From a virus: a stretch of DNA of 64,000 nucleotides. The stretch is taken from positions 24,475 to 88,474 of IMG/VR virus record IMGVR_UViG_3300033990_000306. One strand, written 5' to 3'. How positions within the stretch are numbered: the first letter of the stretch is position 1; each line of letters starts with the position of its first letter. The notes under the pieces are model-generated. The model did no database searches. It was not told the DNA's origin and saw nothing but the letters and a program-made list of their open reading frames with translations. This document shows positions 47,746 to 55,826 of the stretch, piece by piece. Both the position numbers and the translations under genes were made by a program.

Positions 47746-49614
47746 GTGGAAAAACCAGAATTAGTTATAGGGCAGTTTTGGAATAATGTAATATATGATA
47801 ATTACGGGTTTAGTACTTATATTACGTTTGGCAAAATGACTCATACTTCATTGCTGAACGAAAAAAGTGGAAAGAGTTTTACTATTACAATAGCTGAGCA
47901 GTCTAAACTTTATACTTCTGAACACAAGAGGCAACTGTTTCTATTTTTCCACGAGGTAGGGCATTTAAGTCTTAACAGTTTTAAAATGGACAAAATATTT
48001 CTTGATAAATTTAACCCAGCAGATAGTTTAGCAAGGGATGACATTTTGTTGGGTGTTAATGCCATTGACGACATAATAATAAATTTTGCCATTCCTAGAA
48101 CGTTCATAGGGTTGGAACAGGAAGTTAGAGCTTTTATAGAGGACAATGCTAAAATTCTGAAAATTGACGAAGAAGAAATATTAAAAGCGGCAAAGGGTAA
48201 AATATTAGACCCGAAGTCTTTGGCTGTGTTAGTAGTATTTTCAACCTTAGACCGACTGTTGGGGCTAGGGCTTATTAGAGGGGAGTTAGATAAATATGTT
48301 GGTGAATTTTTTACTGCATTTAACAAACTTCGTTCAGTAGCTGGGTTTGATTTTACTGCTCTTTATGAGAAAGGTCATAAGTTTAATACAACAATTTATA
48401 TGGAAGCATACGAAAATGTTTTGAATACTTTTATAAAGATTGCTGTTGAGTTAAGAAAAAACATTCCAGTAATAAAGGTTCAAACAGAAGGTGTTGGAGA
48501 AAGTGGAGAAGAAGATGATGAGTCTGGAGGTCAAGGTTCTTCACCAAAAGGCGGTAAAAAAGAATCAAAACCTCAGAAGCAGGGTAGTTCTTCTTCTGAA
48601 GCAGAAGAGTCAAAAGAAGAAAAGGAAGAGCAAAAAGCAAAAAAAGGAAAGTCAGGTAAATCTAAAAAAGAAGGAGAAGAAGGAGAAGAGCCGATTACAG
48701 GCTCAAGTGATAGTGTAATAACTCAAGAAGTAGAAATTACATTGACTGACGAGGAAATTAAAGAAATGGCTTCAGAAATTGAAAAGCAAAAAAAGCAACA
48801 TTCTTCTACTGTAGCTAAACCTAGAAAACTTACTATGACAGCTTTAGTGAATAATGCTGATAAAATTTTCGAGAATAAAAGTTATTTGCCATTCTTCAAG
48901 AAAGCGTTAGAGGAAGCGATGAGAGGACTGAGTAAGAAGTTTAATGATGAGAAAGGGAATTTGGTAGTTAGTAAATATGTTCAGGCTTTGAAAGGAGGAA
49001 CGCCAAATATTTTCAAAAGAGCAACAGAACAAAGTGTAGAAAATTCTAAATGGATGTTTGTTATTGACGTGAGTGGGTCAACATTGAGTAGAACTATTCC
49101 TAACTATCCTGACATTACAGTTAGAGCAGAAATAGAAATTGCAAAAACTTTCATAAACCTATTGCCAACTTCGTCTAAATTTTATATGGCGAGATTTGCT
49201 GAACAGTATCAAATTTTGTCTGAGGGGTTTGTTAATAGAAATACTGCTAAAATGTTTCTAGCACAATGCTTGGAGTATGACAGGAGCATAGATGGTACTG
49301 ATACTATTTGGGGAGAAGATATGGTGAAAGAAATGTATGATAAAGCAAAAGAGAAAGTACAGGTAGTTGTATTTACTGACGGACTTGTTGAATTTGAAAA
49401 TGAGAAAGCAAAAAATTTGGCTATTAGATTGTTTAGTGAAATAAATTACAAGCCAATATTGTTCTTCTTCGGGAAAGACTTTATGGAGTATGCTAGTGGA
49501 ATAAGTGAGAAAGCACACTTAAGAACTGACATAGATTTTAATGCTATAGTTGACGGACAGAAAGCTAACAAGAATTTGTTAAAGTATTTGACTTCTATTT
49601 TCCGGAGGTACTGA
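47746..49614 (+). CDS. VWA-domain protein with HEXXH metallopeptidase-like N-terminus
   Basis: 622 residues from GTG 47746, directly after the AAA gene. Residues ~65-80 hold FFHEVGHLSL, the zinc-binding HEXXH of metallopeptidase-like DUF2201 proteins. Residues ~245-325 are a disordered Gly/Ser/Lys/Glu linker. From ~430 is a von Willebrand A domain with MIDAS motif FVIDVSGSTLSR and later VVVFTDGLVEF. Together with the MoxR ATPase it forms the classic ATPase/VWA pair. The protease activity is possible but unproved. What the pair remodels in a virus is unknown. Confidence 0.82.
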   Translation: MEKPELVIGQFWNNVIYDNYGFSTYITFGKMTHTSLLNEKSGKSFTITIAEQSKLYTSEHKRQLFLFFHEVGHLSLNSFKMDKIFLDKFNPADSLARDDILLGVNAIDDIIINFAIPRTFIGLEQEVRAFIEDNAKILKIDEEEILKAAKGKILDPKSLAVLVVFSTLDRLLGLGLIRGELDKYVGEFFTAFNKLRSVAGFDFTALYEKGHKFNTTIYMEAYENVLNTFIKIAVELRKNIPVIKVQTEGVGESGEEDDESGGQGSSPKGGKKESKPQKQGSSSSEAEESKEEKEEQKAKKGKSGKSKKEGEEGEEPITGSSDSVITQEVEITLTDEEIKEMASEIEKQKKQHSSTVAKPRKLTMTALVNNADKIFENKSYLPFFKKALEEAMRGLSKKFNDEKGNLVVSKYVQALKGGTPNIFKRATEQSVENSKWMFVIDVSGSTLSRTIPNYPDITVRAEIEIAKTFINLLPTSSKFYMARFAEQYQILSEGFVNRNTAKMFLAQCLEYDRSIDGTDTIWGEDMVKEMYDKAKEKVQVVVFTDGLVEFENEKAKNLAIRLFSEINYKPILFFFGKDFMEYASGISEKAHLRTDIDFNAIVDGQKANKNLLKYLTSIFRRY

Positions 49615-49615
49615 A

Positions 49616-50071
49616 ATGGGTATATTGCTTAAAGACGCTTGGAAATTGGCTAAGAAGGAAGAAAAATCTAAACCAGCAACTCCAGTACCAGCCTCTAATG
49701 AAGCTTCTACTTGGAATACACTCAAATTGCCTGTTGGTAAACAAGTATACAATAGCGAGGAGTTAAACAATTACATTACAAAACTACAAAAATCAAAGCT
49801 AACACATATCAGAGTGCCAATAGATACAAACTTAAAAACTTTCGGTATGGGAATAAATTATTCGGCTTCTCTAATAATTACTAATGGAACTGAATATGCT
49901 TCAGTAATAGTATTTCAGAAATTGTATTTTGTTTCATATTCGGTTTTAGTAGGGAGAGGGTTACTTTCTCAATATCCCCCTTCACAGATTGAGAAAATGA
50001 GTGTAGTAGAAATAAAAGAGAGGAGTACTAAAGACCATAAGAGAACGTATAATATTATTGTAGGAAGGTAA
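49616..50071 (+). CDS. Protein with tag-like N-terminus
   Basis: 151 residues. MGILLKDAWKLAKKEEKSKP is a looser version of the shared tag, followed by a Pro/Ser linker and a beta-rich domain (THIRVPIDTNLKTFGMGINY, EYASVIVFQKLYFVSYSVLV). Same unit as the AAA/VWA pair. Confidence 0.5.
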   Translation: MGILLKDAWKLAKKEEKSKPATPVPASNEASTWNTLKLPVGKQVYNSEELNNYITKLQKSKLTHIRVPIDTNLKTFGMGINYSASLIITNGTEYASVIVFQKLYFVSYSVLVGRGLLSQYPPSQIEKMSVVEIKERSTKDHKRTYNIIVGR

Positions 50072-50075
50072 TATT

Positions 50076-50291
50076 GTGAACAAAGAATTAAAGAATAAGG
50101 TATTTATGTTTATAGTAGCAAACAAAAGTAGAAAGGTGTGGACAGCAAAATCATTGTCAAAGAGGTTGGAGATTAATGGAATTTCTATAGCTTGTGCTAT
50201 GTCGGAGTTGGCTAAGGACAATCTTGTTGTTATTGACACTAGTAGAAGAATATACCGTTATTCTTTAAGTGAGGAGGTGTTTAAGAATTGA
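50076..50291 (+). CDS. Winged-helix DNA-binding protein
   Basis: 71 residues from GTG 50076. KVWTAKSLSKRLEINGISIA then MSELAKDNLVVIDTSRRIYRY is a helix-turn-helix and wing. Probable small transcription regulator of this unit. Overlaps the next gene by four bases. Confidence 0.65.
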   Translation: MNKELKNKVFMFIVANKSRKVWTAKSLSKRLEINGISIACAMSELAKDNLVVIDTSRRIYRYSLSEEVFKN

Positions 50292-50767
50292 GTAATTTGC
50301 TTGAGAGAGGGAAAGAAGTAGTAATTAAAAAACCGGAAAATGTTGTGGAAGACTATAAAGAGCCAGAGGTAGAAACTCTAGGAGGTTGGACTGTTAAAAA
50401 TTTAAGTGAGGAAAATTTGTTTCTTGAAGAGTTTTTGCATAGGCAGTTTCCTGATTATATTTATGTAGAAAACCCTAATATACCAATACCTTTAAATGTT
50501 GGTAAAATGTTACTAAACACAAAAGAAACTATTGTAACTTATGAAACAGGTGTTTTTTCATATAGCAATTATCGAATTAGTTTAGCATTTTCTAGTATTA
50601 AGGTAGTAGTAACTGTAAATGCTAATGTATTATTTTCGGAAGTTTTTAGAAACAAATTTACAAAAGAAGGCTTAAAATACTATGCAGAAAACGGGTATAA
50701 ATTATTTATAGAGCCTGCTAAAACTAAATATATTCCTTCGGTAGAATATCAATTAATAATTAAGTAA
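50288..50767 (+). CDS. Tag-bearing hypothetical protein
   Basis: 159 residues from TTG 50288 after GAGGAGGTG. MSNLLERGKEVVIKKPENV is the shared tag. The rest is a soluble alpha/beta domain (FLEEFLHRQFPDYIYVENPN, ISLAFSSIKVVVTVNANVLF) like the 46502 protein in layout. Unknown. Confidence 0.5.
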   Translation: MSNLLERGKEVVIKKPENVVEDYKEPEVETLGGWTVKNLSEENLFLEEFLHRQFPDYIYVENPNIPIPLNVGKMLLNTKETIVTYETGVFSYSNYRISLAFSSIKVVVTVNANVLFSEVFRNKFTKEGLKYYAENGYKLFIEPAKTKYIPSVEYQLIIK

Positions 50768-50777
50768 AGGTGAAATA

Positions 50778-51080
50778 ATGGCAAAAAGTATTACAGAGAA
50801 AATGAAGGACTTGAGAGAAAGTTTCGGAAATAAATGTAATATTTGCGGAAGTAAAAATAATTTACAATTTGCCCATATTAAAGTAACTTCTGTATTAGGC
50901 AATGGGAGAGGAATGAAGAAACGGTATTATGACATAGTTAAGAACAGAGACAGTTATGTATTGCTTTGCGAAAAGTGTCATTATAAGTTTGACCGCAAAA
51001 ATCATATGTGGAAAAACAAAAATACAAATAGAGAATATAAATATAGCTTCGAGAGGTTTAAAAATGAGTTCAGACTATGA
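50778..51080 (+). CDS. HNH endonuclease-like protein
   Basis: 100 residues. CNICGSKNNLQFAHIKV (C20, C23, H33) and LLCEKCHYKFD give a ββα-Me HNH domain with structural zinc. Possibly a packaging-associated or free-standing nuclease. The gene after it overlaps its end by 17 bases. Confidence 0.75.
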   Translation: MAKSITEKMKDLRESFGNKCNICGSKNNLQFAHIKVTSVLGNGRGMKKRYYDIVKNRDSYVLLCEKCHYKFDRKNHMWKNKNTNREYKYSFERFKNEFRL

Positions 51081-51471
51081 AAAGCACGTATACGGGTCAG
51101 CCCCAAGAACAAATAAAGACTGGAGTAAAGCAAACCCCCACAAACTAAAGCTAACTTCAATACCAGAAAATAGAGTGTGTGGGTTTTGTGATACGGTTAA
51201 GGATTATGTATTTGCTCTTAGTGATGTAGTAGTATGCTATAAGTGTGCTAACGAAATATTAGAAAGGAAAGACATTCAGTATGGTATTAAGCCATATAAA
51301 GGTACACCAATGGACCCGATGTTTTGTGCAAGATGTGGAAATGATGTTGTTGAGGGAGTAAGTTTAAACATAAGACTCTGTAATGAGTGTATAACTAAAG
51401 CTGGGAAATTTGAATTGCGTTGGAGAGGGAGAAGAATAAGAAGAGCGAGTGGAGCTAGGAAGGTGGCTTAA
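51064..51471 (+). CDS. Zinc-finger protein
   Basis: About 135 residues from ATG 51064. Four CxxC pairs: VCGFCDT, VCYKCAN, FCARCGN and LCNECIT, so two zinc fingers, then a basic C-terminal tail (RWRGRRIRRASG). Probably nucleic-acid binding. Confidence 0.6.
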   Translation: MSSDYEKHVYGSAPRTNKDWSKANPHKLKLTSIPENRVCGFCDTVKDYVFALSDVVVCYKCANEILERKDIQYGIKPYKGTPMDPMFCARCGNDVVEGVSLNIRLCNECITKAGKFELRWRGRRIRRASGARKVA

Positions 51472-51849
51472 ATGAATAAAACTTTGCTTTATAAGTTTTC
51501 TGAGCAATTCTCTAAGTACAAAGAAGAGAAGAAAGCTATAAGGAATTTTGCAATGGAAAAATTCGGTCTTGTTTTCTCTAACAGTATTAGAAGTATAGAC
51601 TGGAGTATTAATGATTGGTATATTGCAGAAAATGATTCAGTAATGATGATGAAGTTTTCAAAAGAAAACGGTAGAATTATTTCTGAGGAAATGACCTTTG
51701 AGGCATTTAGTAAAAATGACTTTGAAGCCTACTATAACTTTCATAAAGAGAAGTTAACCAGCCTTACGACCATTTACTCACCTAAAGCTCAACATACCCC
51801 TAAAATGAATTATAAATTGGAGGCGAATAATAATGGGAAAACAAATTGA
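51472..51849 (+). CDS. Hypothetical protein
   Basis: 125 residues, helical and charged; KFSEQFSKYKEEKKAIRNFA, then SINDWYIAENDSVMMMKF. Its end overlaps queD by 17 bases. Not recognised. Confidence 0.45.
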   Translation: MNKTLLYKFSEQFSKYKEEKKAIRNFAMEKFGLVFSNSIRSIDWSINDWYIAENDSVMMMKFSKENGRIISEEMTFEAFSKNDFEAYYNFHKEKLTSLTTIYSPKAQHTPKMNYKLEANNNGKTN

Positions 51850-52303
51850 AGAAGAAGTAAGAAATATAACAAACGTAGACTACGGGCATTTTTTGCCCAA
51901 CTATAGCGGAAAATGTAACCACCTGCATTACCACACAAGCTGGAATATAGGTGTTACACTAAAAGGAGAAATTATAGCTGGAGAGAGAATGCTCATAGAC
52001 TTTGGTGACGTAAAGAGAATTGTAAAAGAAGCAGTAAATTTTATAGACCACAAAATGATAGTGCCAATGTCTGCCTACAAAGAAACAACAAAAGACGGGC
52101 GAATTAAAGCCGAGTACGAAAACAGAACACTAATACTACCAATAGAGGAAGTAGCATTGTTTGACAAAGACAGTACCGCAGAAAACATAGCAGACTACTT
52201 GGCAGGGCAAATTCTAACTCAACTCCCACTAAACATAAACTCCGTAACAATACACTTTAGCGAAGGAGTAAACAACTACATAAGTGCGGAGGCTGTCAGG
52301 TAA
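51833..52303 (+). CDS. queD: 6-carboxy-tetrahydropterin synthase
   Basis: 156 residues, after GGAGGCGAATAATA. It turns dihydroneopterin triphosphate into 6-carboxytetrahydropterin, the QueE substrate. DYGHF (H19), GKCNHLHYHTSWNIG (catalytic C28, zinc His H32 and H34), ERMLIDFGDVKRIV, DHK and VNNYISAE follow the family. It has a run of AAC, TAC and CAC codons unlike most of the neighbouring genes. Placed 18 kb from queE/folE, beside a radical SAM enzyme. Confidence 0.9.
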   Translation: MGKQIEEEVRNITNVDYGHFLPNYSGKCNHLHYHTSWNIGVTLKGEIIAGERMLIDFGDVKRIVKEAVNFIDHKMIVPMSAYKETTKDGRIKAEYENRTLILPIEEVALFDKDSTAENIADYLAGQILTQLPLNINSVTIHFSEGVNNYISAEAVR

Positions 52304-52473
52304 TGAAGTTATTCTCACTTCCTAAAGCGGAGGAAGCATATAGTATTTTTATGAGAATGCAGAGATTGAAAGAGGAGTTTAGTAGGTTGGAGAGAGAGCT
52401 TAATAAGGTTATTATAACGTTTTCTCCTCAAGATATGGAAGAGTACTTAAAGAAAAAGAAAGGGGTCAGGTAA
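52303..52473 (+). CDS. 56-residue helical protein
   Basis: ATG 52303 overlaps the queD stop by one base. MKLFSLPKAEEAYSIFMRMQ then RLKEEFSRLERELNKV, a probable coiled coil. Unknown. Confidence 0.45.
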   Translation: MKLFSLPKAEEAYSIFMRMQRLKEEFSRLERELNKVIITFSPQDMEEYLKKKKGVR

Positions 52474-52599
52474 ATGGTGGACTGGAGATTAGAGTTGGGT
52501 GCTATAAAGAAATTGCTTGCTAATGAGGAAATTACACTAGACCAGTATATGGCTAGTATGGAGATAATATTACAGCATATGGTGGAGGACAACAATTAA
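52474..52599 (+). CDS. 41-residue hypothetical protein
   Basis: ATG 52474 immediately after the preceding stop; MVDWRLELGAIKKLLANEEI then LDQYMASMEIILQHM. Helical, acidic. Unknown. Confidence 0.4.
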   Translation: MVDWRLELGAIKKLLANEEITLDQYMASMEIILQHMVEDNN

Positions 52600-52600
52600 T

Positions 52601-52954
52601 ATGTTAGACAAATTTGTGAAAGTGTATAAAGTGTACCAGACTATGACACTTAATGAAGTTTCTGACAAACGTATAATAGGAGACTTTACAGTATTAGGAA
52701 ATACGCTTGGGCTTGACAGTACTTATACAGTTAAAATTAAAGGTACTACTTCTAAAAACTTTATGAGAATAGGTTATTTCATAGACGAAGCTAAGCCTCA
52801 AAATAAGCCAATAGCAAGAATAATATATGACAGTTATGGTCTAATTATTCATATACGAAAACACCTGTTAACACCAGAAGTTGTAGAAAGACTAAAACTC
52901 TGGGCTGGAAATAATTTAGTAGAAGGAAGATGGAGTAAGTCAAATGTTAAGTAA
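52601..52954 (+). CDS. Hypothetical protein
   Basis: 117 residues, beta-rich N-terminus (RIIGDFTVLGNTLGLDSTYT) and helical C-terminus. Overlaps the radical SAM gene by 11 bases. Not recognised. Confidence 0.45.
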   Translation: MLDKFVKVYKVYQTMTLNEVSDKRIIGDFTVLGNTLGLDSTYTVKIKGTTSKNFMRIGYFIDEAKPQNKPIARIIYDSYGLIIHIRKHLLTPEVVERLKLWAGNNLVEGRWSKSNVK

Positions 52955-53801
52955 ACATACTTCAAATTTGCCTAGTTATTCTTTGGACTCACCAATAGTT
53001 TACCAGCTTGAAATAGTAGGAGGTACTTGTAACTTGAAGTGTCCTGTTTGCCCTGTAACAGAAAATAAAACAGACAGGGTAAATAACTACTTTAGTCTAG
53101 CTACACTTGACAAGCTAATAAATGAAGACGCTTTTAAAAACACTTTCTACTTAGAACTACAAATGTATGGAGAACCAACAATGCATAGAAACTTTGACGA
53201 AATAGTAAGCAAACTGAAAACTACTGGGGTCAAACTTGGGCTAAGCACTAACGCTACAATATGGAGAGAGGGCTTTAAACAATTAGACTTTATAACTATT
53301 TCCGCAGACAGCCGAATTTACAGGGTTGGGCGAAATGAAGAACACTTCTGGAAAGTAGTTGACAAAATAATAAATGAAACTAACGCTCATATTGATTTGC
53401 AGGTCATAGAAATTAACGACTGGGAAAAGCAGGTAAAATTGCTGGAGGAAAAATATAAAGACAAAAGCAACGTGTTAATAAGAACAATAGGGGACAACTT
53501 CGGAGACACGGGAAGACACCCGTTAGCTAATGATGTTTGTATTAACCCATTCATTAGTGTGAGTGTAGATAGTGACGGAGACGTAGTTCCTTGTTGCTTT
53601 ATGAATAATAAAGAGTATGTCTATGGTAATATTAATACTAACAGTCTGAAAGAAATTTGGGAAGGGCAACTTCATAAAGACTTCGTAGAAAGTTGGTTAA
53701 GCGGAAATATTATTGAGAAGTGTAAAAATTGTAGAATGAGGAGTCCACAGTTATTACATTATAGGTTTGCCGTAGAATGGGAAAGGAGAGGGTGGTTGTA
53801 A
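52944..53801 (+). CDS. Radical SAM protein with SPASM domain
   Basis: 285 residues. C29-x3-C33-x2-C36 in TCNLKCPVCPV binds the catalytic 4Fe-4S cluster; MYGEPTMHRNF is the Gly-rich SAM motif. The C-terminal SPASM domain has DVCINPF, DVVPCCFMNN and EKCKNCRM for extra clusters. Such enzymes modify peptides or bases. Beside queD it may alter the deazaguanine base, or a viral peptide; neither is proved. Overlaps the ligase start by one base. Confidence 0.85.
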   Translation: MLSKHTSNLPSYSLDSPIVYQLEIVGGTCNLKCPVCPVTENKTDRVNNYFSLATLDKLINEDAFKNTFYLELQMYGEPTMHRNFDEIVSKLKTTGVKLGLSTNATIWREGFKQLDFITISADSRIYRVGRNEEHFWKVVDKIINETNAHIDLQVIEINDWEKQVKLLEEKYKDKSNVLIRTIGDNFGDTGRHPLANDVCINPFISVSVDSDGDVVPCCFMNNKEYVYGNINTNSLKEIWEGQLHKDFVESWLSGNIIEKCKNCRMRSPQLLHYRFAVEWERRGWL

Positions 53802-54787
53802 TGATAACAAAATATTCCAGAATACCGCATATAGATAGTGATGAAGTAGTAAGAGTAATTAAAAGTCTAGAGACAAATAAGTATGTTATAGAAGAGAAAG
53901 TAGATGGCTCTCAATTTAGAATTTATGTTAGTGAAAATGGAGAACCTACTTTCGGCAGTCACGGAGTAGACTTTCAGGAATTAGAAGGCAATTATGTGTT
54001 TGGAGAGAAATACCAGAAAGTAGAAAGTATGTTTTCTCTTGCAATAAAGAGAGGACTTGAAGTTGCTGAAAGGTGGAAGACTGACCACAAGGGAGAGAGC
54101 TTAATGCTATTCTGTGAATTTATGCACTCAGAAAGGGAAAACACATTGCTATATGAAAGAGTACCTAAAAATAATCTCTATTTGTTTGACGCTAAAATAA
54201 ATGGAGAGTTAGTTAAGGAAGAAGAGAAACTAATTAACTTGGCGAACTACCTAGAGCTAGAGCCAGTTAATGTTTATGCTATACTTGACCACTTTCCTAC
54301 AATCGAAGAAGCACACTCTTACTATACTAAGCCAAGCTGTCTGGGAGGGATAATAGAAGGGGTAGTAATAAAGAATAGAGAGGCTATGGTTGAACGTTAT
54401 GGCAACATTACTTTCTTTGCTATGAAGGCGGTCAATACCAGCTTTACACAGTTAAATAAAGAAACTTGGAGAAAAGAAAGAAAAGCTGGAATAAGAAGTA
54501 TTGACGACTTAATAGACTTTCTGTTTGAAAAAGTGGACAAACAAACTATTTGGGCTCATACTTACGCCCACACTAAAGAGGAGGGCAACCTTACTGGGCA
54601 AATGAGAGATATGGTCGAGTTAATAAAAACATTTGAAAAAGACTTTGAAGAAGACTATCGTGAAACAGTAAGCAAACTACTCTATGAGAGCCTCAAAAGC
54701 AAAATAATAAAACAGGGGCTAAGAGGACTGGCAGAGTGGTACAAAGACAAACTAATAGAAAACTTGGGCAACTCGCTAAACTCTTAA
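53801..54787 (+). CDS. Rnl2-type RNA ligase
   Basis: About 328 residues from ATG 53801 after GGAGAGGG (the frame extends to 53777). Motif I EEKVDGSQF (nucleophile K33), motif III LFCEFMHSE region and YLFDAKI, motif IV IIEGVVIKN, motif V FAMKAVN. ATP-dependent ligase that seals RNA nicks, possibly repairing tRNAs cut by host defence. Such ligases need 5'-phosphate ends, so it would not act directly on hammerhead products. Confidence 0.85.
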   Translation: MITKYSRIPHIDSDEVVRVIKSLETNKYVIEEKVDGSQFRIYVSENGEPTFGSHGVDFQELEGNYVFGEKYQKVESMFSLAIKRGLEVAERWKTDHKGESLMLFCEFMHSERENTLLYERVPKNNLYLFDAKINGELVKEEEKLINLANYLELEPVNVYAILDHFPTIEEAHSYYTKPSCLGGIIEGVVIKNREAMVERYGNITFFAMKAVNTSFTQLNKETWRKERKAGIRSIDDLIDFLFEKVDKQTIWAHTYAHTKEEGNLTGQMRDMVELIKTFEKDFEEDYRETVSKLLYESLKSKIIKQGLRGLAEWYKDKLIENLGNSLNS

Positions 54788-54833
54788 ATACTCTTTTCTT
54801 ATAACAAGGACAGAGCAAGGAGTATTATATTAT

Positions 54834-54887
54834 TATTATACTATAGCTATAGAATAAATATAGTATAGTATAATATTAGCTTAAGCT
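54834..54887 (+). repeat. Inverted repeat and palindrome in an intergenic region
   Basis: TATTATACTATA (54834-54845) is exactly inverted at 54864-54875, and a perfect palindrome AGCTTAAGCT lies at 54878-54887. CTATAG is repeated in tandem at 54841-54852. The whole gap 54788-54919 is very AT-rich and gene-free. It may be an operator, an AT-rich replication start or a terminator, and includes TATA-like strings before the gene at 54920. Confidence 0.5.
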
Positions 54888-54919
54888 TATTATAAGTATA
54901 CTGTACAAAAGGTGAGAAA

Positions 54920-55195
54920 ATGGAAGAAGTTTGGTTGTATAGAAACACAGAGAATTTGAGAATGTACGTGCCCGTTCTAAATACTACTGTGGTCTTAAGT
55001 AAAGACTTACATAGTATAGACATTATGGAAATAAAGGCTGGGCAAATTGAAGAGCGGGAGCCTGACGAAAAACTGAATGTGAGCGAAAAGTATATAAACT
55101 TGTTAAAAAGTTATGACTACTTGAGCGAGTCTGTAAGAAAGAGGTCTTACGACATATTGAGGAGGGCTGATGAAAAATGGAAAGTGAAGGTGTAG
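54920..55195 (+). CDS. Hypothetical protein
   Basis: 91 residues after AAAGGTGAGAAA. MEEVWLYRNTENLRMYVPVL then acidic middle and helical end (LLKSYDYLSESVRKRSYDIL). Unknown; overlaps a small membrane peptide gene. Confidence 0.5.
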   Translation: MEEVWLYRNTENLRMYVPVLNTTVVLSKDLHSIDIMEIKAGQIEEREPDEKLNVSEKYINLLKSYDYLSESVRKRSYDILRRADEKWKVKV

Positions 55196-55269
55196 AGGGA
55201 GCAATAGGAATTGTAGCATTGGTGTTGGGGGTTATTGGGTTGACTATATTAATATTGGCGGTGATATGA
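55177..55269 (+). CDS. 30-residue single-span membrane peptide
   Basis: MESEGVEGAIGIVALVLGVI then a hydrophobic end. Nearly all of it is one membrane span. Starts inside the previous gene after GGAGGG; the next gene begins one base after its stop. Confidence 0.4.
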   Translation: MESEGVEGAIGIVALVLGVIGLTILILAVI

Positions 55270-55270
55270 A

Positions 55271-55501
55271 TTGGACTCCGATGGAACTTTTGCGTTGATA
55301 GTTATATTTGTAGCTATACTGGTGAATGTCCTATATGAATATTTTGTTGTATATGGACTAATTAAGTATGCTATGAATTTCGCCCTTATTGGAGAAGGTT
55401 GGGTAGTTGTAGTGTTAATAGTGCCCATATTCTTTGTTATTGTAGGAGGAATATATTTAGCTTTCTTTAGTATAATTGGAGTAGTAGCTTTATTTAGCTA
55501 A
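55271..55501 (+). CDS. Small two-span membrane protein
   Basis: 76 residues from TTG 55271. Two hydrophobic spans (ALIVIFVAILVNVLY; VVVVLIVPIFFVIVGGIYLA). Could be holin-like or a membrane anchor in the same unit as the peptide before it. Confidence 0.45.
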   Translation: MDSDGTFALIVIFVAILVNVLYEYFVVYGLIKYAMNFALIGEGWVVVVLIVPIFFVIVGGIYLAFFSIIGVVALFS

Positions 55502-55511
55502 GTAGAACAAT

Positions 55512-55826
55512 ATGAAAATATTGCCCGAAGAGGAGGTAGAGGAGAGGTATAGTAGAATGGAAAAAGTAAGACAATATTTATTATCTTTTCTCCCAGTTAA
55601 AGGTTGGAAGGTGTCTATTGAGGTGGAAAAGGAGTTAGGAATAATACATATAGTGTTTATTATGACAGAGAAAGAGAAAAATTCGACTCAAAGTAGAATA
55701 ATAAGTGAAAGGTTTGTGAATGATATAATGGAAATTGTTTGTAAGGACTTTCACTTGAAACCACTTGGGAAGAGTTTTCCAGTATTTTTGGCTAACACAA
55801 TAAGGTATGATGTGATGATTGAATGA
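55512..55826 (+). CDS. Hypothetical protein, possible distant first member of the paralogue array
   Basis: 104 residues. GWKVSIEVEKELGIIHIVFI then SERFVNDIMEIVCKDFHLKP has the same strand-helix layout as the following genes but no clear motif match. Overlaps the next gene by ATGA. Confidence 0.45.
   Translation: MKILPEEEVEERYSRMEKVRQYLLSFLPVKGWKVSIEVEKELGIIHIVFIMTEKEKNSTQSRIISERFVNDIMEIVCKDFHLKPLGKSFPVFLANTIRYDVMIE

Noticed and set aside
47910-48640. Minus-strand and alternative-frame open frames inside the VWA gene
   Set aside because: They arise from the low-complexity Lys/Glu/Ser linker and codon bias; no start signals.
50956-51063. Upstream extension of the 51064 zinc-finger gene
   Set aside because: It overlaps the HNH gene in another frame and has no better ribosome-binding site; the residues look like out-of-frame sequence.
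53777-54787. RNA ligase as the sealing partner of the hammerhead
   Set aside because: Rnl2-type ligases join 5'-phosphate to 3'-OH ends, whereas hammerhead cleavage leaves 5'-OH and 2',3'-cyclic phosphate, so direct action is unlikely without a kinase/phosphatase, which is not seen.
55160-55185. Second hammerhead at CTGATGAAAAATGG
   Set aside because: No stem II or matching stem III; it is coding sequence. The same holds for CTGATGA at 18345, 31517 and 44815.
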